From Verrucomicrobiia bacterium (GTDB lineage Bacteria > Verrucomicrobiota > Verrucomicrobiia > Limisphaerales > UBA1100): a stretch of 64,000 nucleotides of DNA. The DNA lies in NCBI GenBank assembly GCA_014239365.1, contig JAAZZB010000031.1, positions 1-64,000 of the forward strand, written 5' to 3'. Of the stretch, positions 25,795-34,695 are shown in pieces. The notes below the pieces were generated by a model. That model made no database searches. It was not told the origin of the DNA and saw only the letters and a list, made by a program, of their open reading frames with translations. The position numbers and the translations under genes were made by a program. Numbering within the stretch: position 1 is the first letter of the stretch; the number at the start of each line of letters is the position of its first letter.

Positions 25795-26816
25795 TTGCTT
25801 TTAGCAATTTCGAGAGCAATCTCCTTTGCAAAATAAGTGAGGATGAGATCCGCACCCGCACGCTTGATGGCCAGCAGCGATTCATCGCGCGTGGCGGCGA
25901 GATCCAGCCAACCCCGCTCGGCCGCCGCGTGGATTTGCGCGTACTCGCCGGAAACCTGATACGCCGCCAGCGGTAAATCGGTGAGCTGGCGCAACCGGCA
26001 AAGAATATCGAGATACGCCCCGGCAGGTTTCACCATTAAAATATCCGCGCCCTCTTCAATATCCAGCGCCGCTTCCACCATACTTTCGCGCGAGTTGGCG
26101 GGGTTAAGCTGATACGTCCGCTTGTCGAGATATGCCGCACCGGCCGCCGATTGGCTGCCGACTGCATCGCGGAATGGCCCATAAAATGCCGAAGCATATT
26201 TTGCAGAATACGCGAGGATGGAAACGCCCGTGTGCCCGGCGGCATCCAGCGCGGCGCGAATCGCTCCCACGCGGCCATCCATCATATCCGAAGGCGCCAC
26301 CCAATCCACGCCAGCCTCCGCTTGGGCCACGGCCATTTTGGCGAGGAGAGCCACGGTGGCGTCGTTGTCCACGTCCGTGCCTTCGGCGTTGAGCACGCCA
26401 TCGTGGCCGTGAGTGGTGTACGGATCGAGCGCCACATCGGTGATGACGAGCAGTTCCGGCAACGTCTTTTTCAACTCACGCACCGCGCGCAGCACAAGGC
26501 AATCGGGATTGAGCGCTTCAGTACCGGAATCATTTTTCAATTCCGCAAGCGTCACGGGAAATAGCGCCACCGCTTTGATGCCCGCCGCGTTTGCCTCGCG
26601 GCATTCATCCACCAAACCCGCAATCGTATGCCGCAACACACCGGGCATCGAAGGCACGGCTTCAGCATCGCCCTCGCCGTCCTTCACAAAGAGCGGCCAA
26701 ATCAAATCATCCACCGTCACGCGCGTTTCCTGCAACAGTGCGCGCGTGGCGGCATCGCGCCGTAGACGGCGTGGGCGACGTGGGCGGCGGACTAAATTGT
26801 GGTCGGCATCAGCCAT
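25791..26816 (-). CDS. hemB: Delta-aminolevulinic acid dehydratase (porphobilinogen synthase)
   Basis: This 341-residue protein is HemB, which condenses two 5-aminolevulinates into porphobilinogen for heme synthesis. It has [27 protein letters not shown], the metal region [28 protein letters not shown] and the active-site lysine blocks [16 protein letters not shown] and [11 protein letters not shown]. The D-P-Y-T-x-H-G-H-x-G form lacks the Cys ligands of zinc enzymes, so it should be the magnesium/metal-independent type. The N-terminus has an Arg-rich [11 protein letters not shown] stretch. Confidence 0.96.
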   Translation of the reverse strand: MADADHNLVRRPRRPRRLRRDAATRALLQETRVTVDDLIWPLFVKDGEGDAEAVPSMPGVLRHTIAGLVDECREANAAGIKAVALFPVTLAELKNDSGTEALNPDCLVLRAVRELKKTLPELLVITDVALDPYTTHGHDGVLNAEGTDVDNDATVALLAKMAVAQAEAGVDWVAPSDMMDGRVGAIRAALDAAGHTGVSILAYSAKYASAFYGPFRDAVGSQSAAGAAYLDKRTYQLNPANSRESMVEAALDIEEGADILMVKPAGAYLDILCRLRQLTDLPLAAYQVSGEYAQIHAAAERGWLDLAATRDESLLAIKRAGADLILTYFAKEIALEIAKSK

Positions 26817-26946
26817 TATAAATTACATTACGGGCACAAGCTCAACTCCTTTGGTGGCTGGGAAGCTACTTAAAAAACACCTTAATTTCAAGGCGTTTTC
26901 TTGCGAAACCCTTGCTAAACCGTCCGTTTCGAGGTATCTTTTTCTT

Positions 26947-28083
26947 ATGATCAAACTTCGAGCGCCCAAGCGCAAAGGCTTCACCCTAATCGAGATGCTC
27001 GTCGTCATCGCCATCATCGGCATCCTCGCCAGTATGTTGCTCCCCACGCTTGCCCGCGCTATGGCCAAAGCCAAACGCATCCAATGCCTGAACAATCTCA
27101 GCCAACAAGGCAAAGCGCTGATTATGTTCTCGCTCGATAACGACGATCGCATGCCGTGGCAACTCACCCCTAGCGGACAAGCCAATCACTTCGGCGCAAA
27201 CTTTTCGCCCGACCCCGGCTCGGTGTATGCCACGCGCGATCTCAAGCGCGATTTGGTCACCGCAAAAATTTTGTGGTCCCCCTGCGACGCCACCCGCGAA
27301 GCCGCCAACGAACTAGTGGTGATGGATTGGAAAAACTATAATACCCGCGAAGGTCGACCCATTCCAAATAATGCGCTCAGTTATGTGTTCATTCAGGGCG
27401 GCGACTTTGGCCGACCCTCCACCATCTTAGCCTCTACGCGCAACCTCACCACCGCCGATTTGGTGACCGCACGCTGGGCCGGCGCCGATGAGCTGGATAA
27501 AAACGACAAGCCACTCAAAACTGCGATGACCGGTCTATTCGTCGGCCAAGGACAAATGGTGATGGCCGATGGCAGCGCCAAGCTTTGCAACGATGGCGAC
27601 CTCAGCAGTGCCGGTATGGTCGTGAAACCGCACATCGAATCCGTCGGCGGCGTCACCCTCGGCCACGCCAGCACCCGCGTGTTGCACGGCTACGGCAAGA
27701 CCGACCAAACCGAAAAAGTCCTGCGCGGCCTCACCGCCTCATTGGCCCGCGCCAAAGAAGAGGGTAAAAATGTCTACCTCCTGTTCACCGGTTCAGACTG
27801 GTGCCCGCCTTGCATGGCTCTTGAACAAACCGTGTTACAACACCGCCTGTGGACCACCTTTGCTTCGGAGAGTTTGGTCATTCACATTTGTGATTTCCCG
27901 GCAACCGGCGGATTGAACCCGGATACCGAACGCGAAAACAACCGCCTCAAATCAAGTTTCGGTGTGAAAAGTTTCCCCACCCAAATCATCCTCAACGGCG
28001 AAACCGGCAAGGAAATCCGTCGCCGCGTGGGTTACTCGCGCGGTCCCGTCACCCCCTACGTCGCCTGGGCCAGAGGCCAATAG
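26947..28083 (+). CDS. Prepilin-type pseudopilin fused to a thioredoxin-like domain
   Basis: This 378-residue protein starts with a short leader and the prepilin signal [19 protein letters not shown], cleaved after Gly, followed by [23 protein letters not shown], typical of verrucomicrobial pseudopilins. The middle part ends with [14 protein letters not shown], like the D-G motif of this group. From about residue 255 a thioredoxin-like domain follows, with [22 protein letters not shown] (W-C-P-P-C) and [16 protein letters not shown] (cis-Pro). The frame is open further upstream, but ATG 26947 gives the proper leader. A periplasmic redox domain on a pilin-like anchor is unusual. Confidence 0.85.
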   Translation: MIKLRAPKRKGFTLIEMLVVIAIIGILASMLLPTLARAMAKAKRIQCLNNLSQQGKALIMFSLDNDDRMPWQLTPSGQANHFGANFSPDPGSVYATRDLKRDLVTAKILWSPCDATREAANELVVMDWKNYNTREGRPIPNNALSYVFIQGGDFGRPSTILASTRNLTTADLVTARWAGADELDKNDKPLKTAMTGLFVGQGQMVMADGSAKLCNDGDLSSAGMVVKPHIESVGGVTLGHASTRVLHGYGKTDQTEKVLRGLTASLARAKEEGKNVYLLFTGSDWCPPCMALEQTVLQHRLWTTFASESLVIHICDFPATGGLNPDTERENNRLKSSFGVKSFPTQIILNGETGKEIRRRVGYSRGPVTPYVAWARGQ

Positions 28084-28091
28084 CACTGCGC

Positions 28092-29447
28092 ATGGAAACG
28101 GAAGCCAGTCGCAAACGGCTCATCGCCATCGGATTGTTGGCTGTACTGGCTGTATGCTTTGTGGCCCGGCACTACTGGCTCACCCCAAAAATAACCACCC
28201 TCACCTTCGCCACCGGCCAGCGTGGCGGGCTCTATCACGAGCTGGGCCAGGCGATCGCCAGCGGAGTGCAGCAAGCTCACCCACACCTGCGCATTCAATT
28301 GGAGGAAACCACCGGCAGTCTCGACAACGCCAGCCGCCTGCAAAACCAAACCGTCCAAATCGCACTCCTGCAAAACGATACTCAGGCCAATGCAACCGTC
28401 CGCAGCCTTACCGCCATTCATCCTGAGCTGTTGCATTTCCTGTGCCATCGTGAAGCGGGCATCCACTCCATACGCGATCTTTCCGGCAAAAAAATTGCCC
28501 TCGGCCCCAAAGGCAGCGGCTCGGAAAAATTCACCCGCGAATTTCTCCGCTTCGCCGGGCTTGGGAATAGTGAATTGACCCTTCTCAACCTCTCGCTCGA
28601 AGAAGCGACTGCCCAACTCATTGCGGGCAAAGTCGATGCCCTTCTTTTCCTCACCGGCCTCGGCAATGATGCCTGTCAACGTGCACTTCAATCCGGCCAC
28701 GTTCGCCTCACTCCGCTGGCACCGCTCACTCCCTCCACATCATTTCCTCAGGGCAATTTCAGCAACCCCAATTCCAGAGCGCGGTCATTGGCCGAAGGGT
28801 TTCGTGTTCATTACCCGCATGCATCCCCGCACATCATTCCAATGCTGGCTTACCCCGGACAGCCCGGGCAGCCTGCCCAGCCCATCGGCACTGTGGGCGT
28901 AAAAGCCGTGCTTGCATGCCACCGGGATTTGCCGGAAGACATCGCCGAAATCCTTACCCGAACTCTTTACGAATATCGCGCTGAATTATCCCAAACACAA
29001 TCCGCCTTCAGCAGCCTTGATGAGCAATCCTCCACCACGCATCTGCAATTCCCACTTCATCCGGGCGCGGAAAATTATTTCCAGCGCAAACACCCCGGCT
29101 TCTTTGCCCAACACGTCGAAATTATGGGCTTCGCTCTCACGCTGGTGTTGATTCTTTGGAGCATTCTCGTTTGGGCAAAACGCTGGTTTATCCATAGTCG
29201 AAAAAACCGCATCGACACTTATTATGAGGCGATCGATGACATCATTAACCGCCTGAATGACGGCACCCATTTAGAGGAAATCAATCAGCTGGAAACCGAG
29301 TTATTGGAAATCCGACAACGCGCTTCCGATGAGCTGGTGAACGAAAAACTCGACGCCAATGAGTCATTCATCATTTACCAAAATATGCTCAACGGCTGCC
29401 AGCAACTCCTCGCCCAAAAGAAACAGGAAAAGCAATCGGAACAATGA
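28092..29447 (+). CDS. TAXI-family TRAP transporter solute-binding protein
   Basis: This 451-residue protein has an N-terminal membrane anchor (LIAIGLLAVLAVCFVA, about 11-26), then the TAXI opening TTLTFATGQRGGLYHELGQAI and blocks DLSGKKIALGPKGSGSEKFTREFL and TVGVKAVLACHRDLPEDI, read in pieces. TAXI proteins bind dicarboxylates or similar acids for TRAP transporters. A second membrane helix (about 343-362, LTLVLILWSILVWAKRW) and a C-terminal cytoplasmic coiled coil follow, which ordinary TAXI proteins lack. No DctQ/DctM membrane subunit is nearby, so it may act as a sensor. It is eight bases after the pseudopilin-thioredoxin gene. Confidence 0.82.
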   Translation: METEASRKRLIAIGLLAVLAVCFVARHYWLTPKITTLTFATGQRGGLYHELGQAIASGVQQAHPHLRIQLEETTGSLDNASRLQNQTVQIALLQNDTQANATVRSLTAIHPELLHFLCHREAGIHSIRDLSGKKIALGPKGSGSEKFTREFLRFAGLGNSELTLLNLSLEEATAQLIAGKVDALLFLTGLGNDACQRALQSGHVRLTPLAPLTPSTSFPQGNFSNPNSRARSLAEGFRVHYPHASPHIIPMLAYPGQPGQPAQPIGTVGVKAVLACHRDLPEDIAEILTRTLYEYRAELSQTQSAFSSLDEQSSTTHLQFPLHPGAENYFQRKHPGFFAQHVEIMGFALTLVLILWSILVWAKRWFIHSRKNRIDTYYEAIDDIINRLNDGTHLEEINQLETELLEIRQRASDELVNEKLDANESFIIYQNMLNGCQQLLAQKKQEKQSEQ

Positions 29448-29451
29448 TGAG

Positions 29452-29468
29452 CAGGATTCATCATCCTG
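29452..29468. terminator. Small hairpin between convergent genes
   Basis: CAGGAT (29452-29457) pairs with ATCCTG (29463-29468), placed between the convergent stops of the TAXI and DUF1080 genes. It has no strong T-run, so a terminator role is only suggested by position. Confidence 0.3.
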
Positions 29469-29502
29469 TGCATCCTAAACATCGGTGTTAAAAACCTCCT
29501 GT

Positions 29503-30135
29503 TTACTTCAGCCGCTTAATGCGCACGTTGCGAAATGCCACCGCTGCGCCGTGGCCGGCGAAACCGAAGTGGCCTTCGGTGCGCGTTCGGCCTTTGTACT
29601 TGGCAAGGGGCGCCTTTGTTTTGTCCACCTTGCTCAAGTCGCAGTCGAGGATGGTTTCGCCGTTCAGCACCACTTTGATAGTGGAACCTTTCACGGTCAC
29701 TTCCTGCGTGTTCCATTCGCCTGGCTTTTTCAAAAACCCGCGCTTGGCGGCGAACATCCCATAAGCCGAGCCGTGGTATTGCGCCGGATGCAGCTTGGCG
29801 TATTTCGGCGAGGTATTGTCCAGCACCTGCAATTCGCACATCCCCACATACGCCGTGTCGCCCCGGCCCGGATAGCGAATGGCAAGGCCATTGTTGCCGC
29901 CCGCGGGCAACAGGATTTCCATCCGCACCACAAAATCACTATACACTTCCTTTGTGTAAATCGTGCCGCCCTTGCCCGCTTTACACCGAAGCGTGCCCTC
30001 CACGGCCTGATAATTCTGAACCGGCCCCGCCCAGCCGGTGAGGTCTTTGCCGTTAAAAATTTTCTTGAAGCCCTTCTCTTCCGCCTGCGCGCCGAAGGCC
30101 AACAACAATGTAAGTGCGATAATTTGTTTTTTCAT
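29503..30135 (-). CDS. Secreted DUF1080 (3-keto-disaccharide hydrolase-like) protein
   Basis: This 210-residue protein has a signal peptide (MKKQIIALTLLLAFGAQA) and the DUF1080 concanavalin-like domain: KKIFNGKDLTGWAGPVQNYQ, GTIYTKEVYSDFVVRMEILLP, NNGLAIRYPGRGD and GEWNTQEVTVKG, read in blocks, ending FGFAGHGAAVAFRNVRIKRL. Family members cleave 3-keto-glycosides or bind sugars in the periplasm. ATG 30135 was chosen for the signal peptide. It lies 14 bases after a second DUF1080 gene on the same strand. Confidence 0.9.
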   Translation of the reverse strand: MKKQIIALTLLLAFGAQAEEKGFKKIFNGKDLTGWAGPVQNYQAVEGTLRCKAGKGGTIYTKEVYSDFVVRMEILLPAGGNNGLAIRYPGRGDTAYVGMCELQVLDNTSPKYAKLHPAQYHGSAYGMFAAKRGFLKKPGEWNTQEVTVKGSTIKVVLNGETILDCDLSKVDKTKAPLAKYKGRTRTEGHFGFAGHGAAVAFRNVRIKRLK

Positions 30136-30149
30136 TTTTGCCTTCCGAG

Positions 30150-30848
30150 TTATTTCAGTTCTTTGATGAACACATTCCGCCAGCAGATTTCGCCACCGTG
30201 CGTTTGCAATTGAATCGGCCCGCGCTTGGGCATCCCACCTTTGCGATCGAAATAATTTTCCATTTTCGCGTTGTCCACCACCAGCTTGCCGTTGAGATGC
30301 ACGGTGACTTTGTCGCCGATCAACCGAATGCGAAACGCGTTCCATTCGCCGAACGGTTTGTCCGCCAGCACAAGTGGATCCTTTCCCTTGGCGCCCTTGC
30401 TGTTGTTCCACAAGCCGCCGGATCCTTTGTTTGCGCCGAGCTTAAATTTTGATTTCTGCGTGTAATCCCAAATCTGCACCTGCGGCACAGCGCGCAAATA
30501 AATTCCGCTGTCGGCCTTGGGCACGGTTTTGTATTCCAAACGCAATTCAAAGTTGCCGTAATTTTTATCGGTGGTGAGATACATCCCGTGGCCGTCATTG
30601 ATGAGAATGCCATCCTTCACGCTCCAATGCTTATGAATGTCCTGAATACTCTTAGCCCGTTTTTCTGCAAACGCTTTTTTATCCATCGCCATCCACTTCG
30701 CAGGATTCTCTGTCTTGAGCCCCCACCAACCGGTAAGATCTTTGCCGTTAAAAAGTGCTTTGAAGCCTTTAGGGGGGTGATTGAGTTCCCCCGCCGAAAC
30801 GGTGAAAGCTGCGATGAGTAGAACCGGAATGAGTCGAATGATTTTCAT
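30150..30848 (-). CDS. Secreted DUF1080 protein, second copy
   Basis: This 232-residue protein has signal peptide MKIIRLIPVLLIAAFTVSAG and the DUF1080 core: FKALFNGKDLTGWWGLK, DGILINDGHGMYLTTDKNYGNFELRLEYK, DSGIYLRAVPQVQIWD and GEWNAFRIRLIGDKVTVHLNG, in short blocks, ending GGEICWRNVFIKEL. It is paralogous to the next gene downstream but clearly diverged, so the pair is an old duplication. The neighbouring ROK protein suggests a sugar-processing group. Confidence 0.92.
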   Translation of the reverse strand: MKIIRLIPVLLIAAFTVSAGELNHPPKGFKALFNGKDLTGWWGLKTENPAKWMAMDKKAFAEKRAKSIQDIHKHWSVKDGILINDGHGMYLTTDKNYGNFELRLEYKTVPKADSGIYLRAVPQVQIWDYTQKSKFKLGANKGSGGLWNNSKGAKGKDPLVLADKPFGEWNAFRIRLIGDKVTVHLNGKLVVDNAKMENYFDRKGGMPKRGPIQLQTHGGEICWRNVFIKELK

Positions 30849-30909
30849 AAGATGGATTGTTAGGAACGCGCCGATGATGAACCAACCGTCGCCGATTGCA
30901 AGCGCGAAG

Positions 30910-30965
30910 GTAGGGCGCGATCTCCGAGCGCGCCTTGGCCGCCTCGGAGTGGCGGCCCTTCCTAC
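30910..30965. repeat. Family 3 palindromic repeat (GTAGGGCG...CCTAC)
   Basis: Contains GTAGGGCGCG...CGCGCC and GGCCGCC...GGCGGCC-type hairpins, bounded by GTAGGG and CCTAC. The CTA at 30962-30964 supplies the stop codon (TAG, minus strand) of the ROK-family gene. Confidence 0.8.
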
Positions 30966-32356
30966 CCAATCTTCGGCAAACTCGCCGCGGCGATCGCTTG
31001 CCCGTGGCGTTTCTCCATCTCATCGGGGATATGAAACTTGATCCGCTCCGCCAACTCTGGGAATTCCGTCGCCATCACTTCTTTGGAGCGCGCGATGATG
31101 TGTTCCCCGCCCGGGCCGGTGGTCACGCGACCGAGCAGCAGCACATATTCAAACTCATAAAACTCCGCGTAATGCGCCAGCGAATAGCCAAGATAAATGC
31201 CGATGGCATCGTAGATTTTCAGCGCGCGTTCATCGCCCGCGTCCATCGCTGCCTGCACAATTTTCAATTGCTCGGGCAGGCTCAAGCTCGCATCGTACTC
31301 AATGCCCGAAGCGGGAAGCAAACGCCCCACCGCTTGTTGCGAAAAATATTGCGCGCCGCAGCCGAGGTCACCGCTCCATTCATCCGCCGGCGCTTCCGGA
31401 TGCAAATCAATCGGCGCAAACGCCAACTCGCTCAGCCAAGTGGTGAGGTTGCCGTCCATATCAATATAGCCGCCGCCCTGGCTCGTGCCCATCGCGATGC
31501 CGAGCACGCCGTTTTTGCCGAGCGCCATCGATCCCGCCAGCGCCGTCACCTCGCCGTCGTTGATGACTTCCAACGGCGCGTCCCATTCCTCCGCAATGCG
31601 CAGAAACATCCCGCGCACCTTCGCCTCAAAATCCTCCGGCCCCACGCCGCGAAAGAGCGAGGCCCACGTCACGCGATTGTGCGAGTAGCAACCCGCCGCG
31701 CTGCCGCCGATGGCATCCACCCGCGGCAAATGCGCCGCCGCACGCTTGAGTGTATCCATAATGCCCTCGTAATGATAATCCGGATTCGGCTCAAAATAGG
31801 GATCCCAAACAATCTCCTCGCTGAACTTCACCTCGCCATCAATCACCGCCGCCGCCTTGCGATCACTGCCGCCGAGATCAAAGCCAATGCGACAGCCATC
31901 CAAGTGCCGCCCAATCGGACGGGCACCGGATTTCTCCGCAGGCAATTCCGCGCACCCTAACACTTCAATCGCGCGCCCGTTATTTTTGACGCCGATCACA
32001 TCGTCATCAAATTTGCCAAACGCATTCGTCCGATAATAGTCCTGCAACCGCGCCACATAACTTTCCGCGCCGCTCAGATGAATCCGCCAGCCGCCCCGTT
32101 GCCACAGCAAAAATTTCACCAACCGCTCCAGATGCCGAAAATTATTATCCGCCAACGCGTGGCCTTCGGCAAACAACACCGTCCGCGTGTGGAACATCGA
32201 TCCATCCGCTTGCTCCAACGCGATGCCGACCTCCACCGCCGCGCCACTATCGCGGGCCGCCGTTTCAAAGGCACGATTCACCAGCACCGCCGGACGAAAG
32301 GTGGGATGCAATTCAGGAAAAAACTTCGGCTCAGGTAATAAATTTAAGTCACTCAT
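30962..32356 (-). CDS. ROK-family protein (sugar kinase-like), extended N-terminus
   Basis: This 464-residue protein has a ROK core from about residue 150: RIGFDLGGSDRKAAAVIDG (phosphate-1 loop), AIGGSAAGCY, VINDGEVTALAGSMALG and GVLGIAMGTSQGGGYID, each read in short blocks. ROK proteins are glucokinase-type enzymes or repressors. The first 150 residues (RTVLFAEGHALADNNFRHLERLVKFLLW) are not part of the usual domain. No helix-turn-helix is seen, so an enzyme role is more likely. Its start overlaps the stop of the hydrolase gene by 8 bases; its stop is made by a repeat. Confidence 0.8.
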   Translation of the reverse strand: MSDLNLLPEPKFFPELHPTFRPAVLVNRAFETAARDSGAAVEVGIALEQADGSMFHTRTVLFAEGHALADNNFRHLERLVKFLLWQRGGWRIHLSGAESYVARLQDYYRTNAFGKFDDDVIGVKNNGRAIEVLGCAELPAEKSGARPIGRHLDGCRIGFDLGGSDRKAAAVIDGEVKFSEEIVWDPYFEPNPDYHYEGIMDTLKRAAAHLPRVDAIGGSAAGCYSHNRVTWASLFRGVGPEDFEAKVRGMFLRIAEEWDAPLEVINDGEVTALAGSMALGKNGVLGIAMGTSQGGGYIDMDGNLTTWLSELAFAPIDLHPEAPADEWSGDLGCGAQYFSQQAVGRLLPASGIEYDASLSLPEQLKIVQAAMDAGDERALKIYDAIGIYLGYSLAHYAEFYEFEYVLLLGRVTTGPGGEHIIARSKEVMATEFPELAERIKFHIPDEMEKRHGQAIAAASLPKIG

Positions 32357-33314
32357 TTTTTGGGGCGCGCATCCTCTGTTGTTTCGCCAGCCAATGCAAG
32401 GCTGCGAGCGGGATGATTTCGTGTCCGCCCTGAAAAATCGTCACCCGGGCCGAGCCGGAATGCCGCCGGAAGAGCACCCGCTTAGCGCCGTACGTTTTAT
32501 CGGTCGGCAACGAATATTCGAGCGAAGCGGGCACTTTGGCCGTGCGAGTGAATTCAGAAATCTGTTTCGCGCTCAATCGATCCTTCTTCGCCGCCAATAA
32601 ATTAAACGCCTCGAGCGTGTAACTAATCGGCACGCTCCCTGTGTGGCCGTCCTTGATGCCCGCGTTGATGTCGAGCGCCACTCCCTTCGCGTGTGCGAGA
32701 TAAGTCAACGGCGAGCGTTTCATTGCTTCCGCCGCGGCCTCCGATCCCGGCACAGGTTTGCCGCCGATGGATTTTTCGATTTCGCGCGCGTATTTCAATT
32801 TGCGTTTGGACGTGTGCGCGTGCCACTGGGCCAAATCTAAAATCGGCACCCACGCCGATACGCCCGCCCAAACCTCCGGCGCGCGCCCTGCCATCAACAA
32901 CGCCGCATAACCGCCGCCCGAAGCGCCCACCAAATAAATCCGCGTTTCATCGACCACGCCATTTTTCTTGGCGAACTCCACCGCGCTGAGGATATCCGCC
33001 ACCACCAACTCTGAGCCTGTCGCCTGCGGGCTTCGATTCGGCCCGCGAAAGTTTGGATGAATGAAATTCCACTTCTTCTCGATGCACCACTTGCCGTAAG
33101 GCGAGTTGTTCTGCCGGTAATCGCCCGACCACGTATGCAGCCCCACCAACAACGGCCGAGGCTCGCCTCGCACGGCGGGCGCATAAAACAGCGCGGGCTG
33201 CTTTGTGTTGTCGGCCTTGCTAAGATAGTTGATTTCCTGAATCTCCTTCGGCCAACCCTTGGGCGCGGCGGAAACCGAAACGGCACACAACAACATAACG
33301 AATGCTGATTTCAT
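32349..33314 (-). CDS. Secreted alpha/beta hydrolase (prolyl-oligopeptidase/esterase type)
   Basis: This 321-residue protein has signal peptide MKSAFVMLLCAVSVSAAP. The hydrolase core shows PLLVGLHTWSGDY, HPNFRGPNRSP and the nucleophile elbow LVGASGGGYAALL (G-x-S-x-G, Ser about 145), with NAGIKDGHTG and VTIFQGGHEIIP carrying the likely acid and His. It should be a serine hydrolase acting on an ester or peptide outside the cytoplasm. ATG 33314 was chosen for the signal peptide. The downstream ROK gene begins inside its stop (ATGAGTGA), implying coupled translation. Confidence 0.85.
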   Translation of the reverse strand: MKSAFVMLLCAVSVSAAPKGWPKEIQEINYLSKADNTKQPALFYAPAVRGEPRPLLVGLHTWSGDYRQNNSPYGKWCIEKKWNFIHPNFRGPNRSPQATGSELVVADILSAVEFAKKNGVVDETRIYLVGASGGGYAALLMAGRAPEVWAGVSAWVPILDLAQWHAHTSKRKLKYAREIEKSIGGKPVPGSEAAAEAMKRSPLTYLAHAKGVALDINAGIKDGHTGSVPISYTLEAFNLLAAKKDRLSAKQISEFTRTAKVPASLEYSLPTDKTYGAKRVLFRRHSGSARVTIFQGGHEIIPLAALHWLAKQQRMRAPKNE

Positions 33315-33368
33315 GCGCCCAGTGTGGCACGCCCAGTACAAGGCAAAAGAAAATTCGGGGGCGCCATG

Positions 33369-33416
33369 GTAGGGACATGCTGCGCATGTCCATGGACGCG
33401 CACAGCGCGTCCCTAC
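33369..33416. repeat. Family 2 palindromic repeat (GTAGGGACA...TCCCTAC)
   Basis: Two short hairpins, GGGACATG/CATGTCC and GGACGCGC/CGCGTCC, bounded by GTAGGG and CCCTAC. It lies in the divergent region before the hydrolase and Rieske genes. Confidence 0.85.
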
Positions 33417-33459
33417 CAATGAGCTTCCGTCCTTCAACACTTCCCATTATCATCCCGCC

Positions 33460-33804
33460 GTGACGCGTATTCGCATTGCAGCAGCGGAAGAAATCGAGGA
33501 AGGGAAGACCATCACGTTTTCCTTCACGCGTGATGAGCGCCCGCAGGAAGGGTTTGTCGGTCGCTTCAAAGGGAAACTTTTTGCGTACGAAAATACCTGC
33601 CGCCACATCCCCATCACGCTTGATTACGGCGACAATCGCTTCTTCGATTCCAGTGGCGAAACGCTAATGTGCCAAACCCACGGCGCCGTTTACGAACCCG
33701 ACACCGGCCTCTGCACGCGCGGGCCGTGCGCGGGGGCGAGTTTGTTTGCGTTGGAGATTGTTGAAGAGGACGGGAGCGTTTGGTTTGTTGGAAACCAGGA
33801 TTAA
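33460..33804 (+). CDS. Rieske-type 2Fe-2S protein
   Basis: This 114-residue soluble protein has the Rieske ligands C47-R-H49 (YENTCRHIPITLDYG) and C71-Q-T-H74 (ETLMCQTHGAVYEPDTG). It ends with CTRGPCAGASLFALEI, like NirD or ferredoxin-type Rieske proteins of dioxygenase systems. It would carry electrons in the cytoplasm. The start is a GTG at 33460. No oxygenase is adjacent, so the redox partner is unknown. Its TAA runs into a family 4 repeat. Confidence 0.9.
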   Translation: MTRIRIAAAEEIEEGKTITFSFTRDERPQEGFVGRFKGKLFAYENTCRHIPITLDYGDNRFFDSSGETLMCQTHGAVYEPDTGLCTRGPCAGASLFALEIVEEDGSVWFVGNQD

Positions 33805-33856
33805 CCACAGAGGCACAGAGAACACAGAGGAAACCAAATCTCTGTGCCTCGGTGGT
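33804..33856. repeat. Family 4 inverted repeat (ACCACAGAGGCACAGAG...CTCTGTGCCT)
   Basis: An inverted repeat with arms ACCACAGAGGCACAGA and TCTGTGCCTCGGTGGT around a short spacer that itself repeats ACACAGAGG. A shorter copy is at 44946-44971. It lies immediately after the Rieske stop and may terminate that transcript. Confidence 0.8.
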
Positions 33857-33919
33857 AAAATCCATTTGCGGACTGGAAAAGAAACTCGATTATTTCTGCT
33901 CATCGGTTTCAATGCCCGT

Positions 33920-34594
33920 GTGAAAGCCATCTACCTTTTTATTCTCGGTTGCCTGTTTGGCATTGGTTGTGCCGCTCCGCAAACCGCACCCTTCGCTACC
34001 GCGCTCGATTGGGTAACCCAATCCTCTGAGTACCGCGCCGTCTGCCAACAAACTTACGCTGCCGCTTGGGAAAAAGTAGCACCGGCCGCGCGCTCGGAAG
34101 CCGGCCCGTGGGTCATCGTGATGGATCTCGATGAAACGGTGTTGGGCAACGCACAATACCAGCGCGAGTTGGCTGCGCGCGGTGAAGGCCACAGCCAAGC
34201 CGCGTGGGCGGCGTGGGTGGAGCGATCGGATGCGGGGCTTGTGCCGGGGGCGAAGGAGTTTATTACCAAAGTCCGTACGTTGCCGCGCGCGCGCATTGTT
34301 TTTCTCAGCAACCGTTACACAACCGGCCTCGATGCGACGCGTGCCAATTTGAAAAAACTGGGACTCACGACCGACTCCGATATTTTTCTGCTGCGCCGCG
34401 AGAAGGCCGACACCAAAGCCATCCGCCAGCGGGAAGTGCTCGAGGGCAGTCGGCGCATGGCCCCGTATGGAGCGCATCGGGTGGTGGCGTGGTTCGGCGA
34501 TGCGGCGCACGATTTCCCGGATGACCCGAAGCTGAAATGGGGCACGGAAAAATTTATGCTGCCGAATCCGGTTTATGGAAGGTGGGGGAAATGA
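33920..34594 (+). CDS. HAD-family acid phosphatase, lipoprotein e(P4)/class B-like
   Basis: This 224-residue protein, starting from GTG 33920, has a lipoprotein-like signal (VKAIYLFILGCLFGIGC). The HAD motifs follow: I WVIVMDLDETVLGN (D-x-D-E-T, with L for the second D partner), II IVFLSNRY, III on KADTKAIRQREV, and IV VAWFGDAAHDFPDD. This fits the 5'-nucleotidase, lipoprotein e(P4) family that removes phosphate from nucleotides at the outer membrane. The frame is open further upstream through the repeat, so the start is uncertain; GTG 33920 gives the best signal peptide. Confidence 0.82.
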   Translation: MKAIYLFILGCLFGIGCAAPQTAPFATALDWVTQSSEYRAVCQQTYAAAWEKVAPAARSEAGPWVIVMDLDETVLGNAQYQRELAARGEGHSQAAWAAWVERSDAGLVPGAKEFITKVRTLPRARIVFLSNRYTTGLDATRANLKKLGLTTDSDIFLLRREKADTKAIRQREVLEGSRRMAPYGAHRVVAWFGDAAHDFPDDPKLKWGTEKFMLPNPVYGRWGK

Positions 34595-34607
34595 CCGAGA
34601 CATTTTT

Positions 34608-34695
34608 AATGACCAAGGCCCAATGACCAATTCCCAATTCCCAATTCCCAATTCCCTACTCCCAATTGGGTTTTGGTCATTGGAGCTTGGTCATT
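34608..34695. repeat. Family 7 repeat with CCCAATT tandem words
   Basis: Contains ATGACCAAGGCCCAATGACC, then CCCAATT/TCCCAATTC words repeated four or five times, then the complement TTTTGGTCATTGG...TTGGTCATTT. It lies between the phosphatase stop and the 3' end of the candidate selenoprotein gene. The tandem seven-base words are likely slippage products. Confidence 0.75.
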
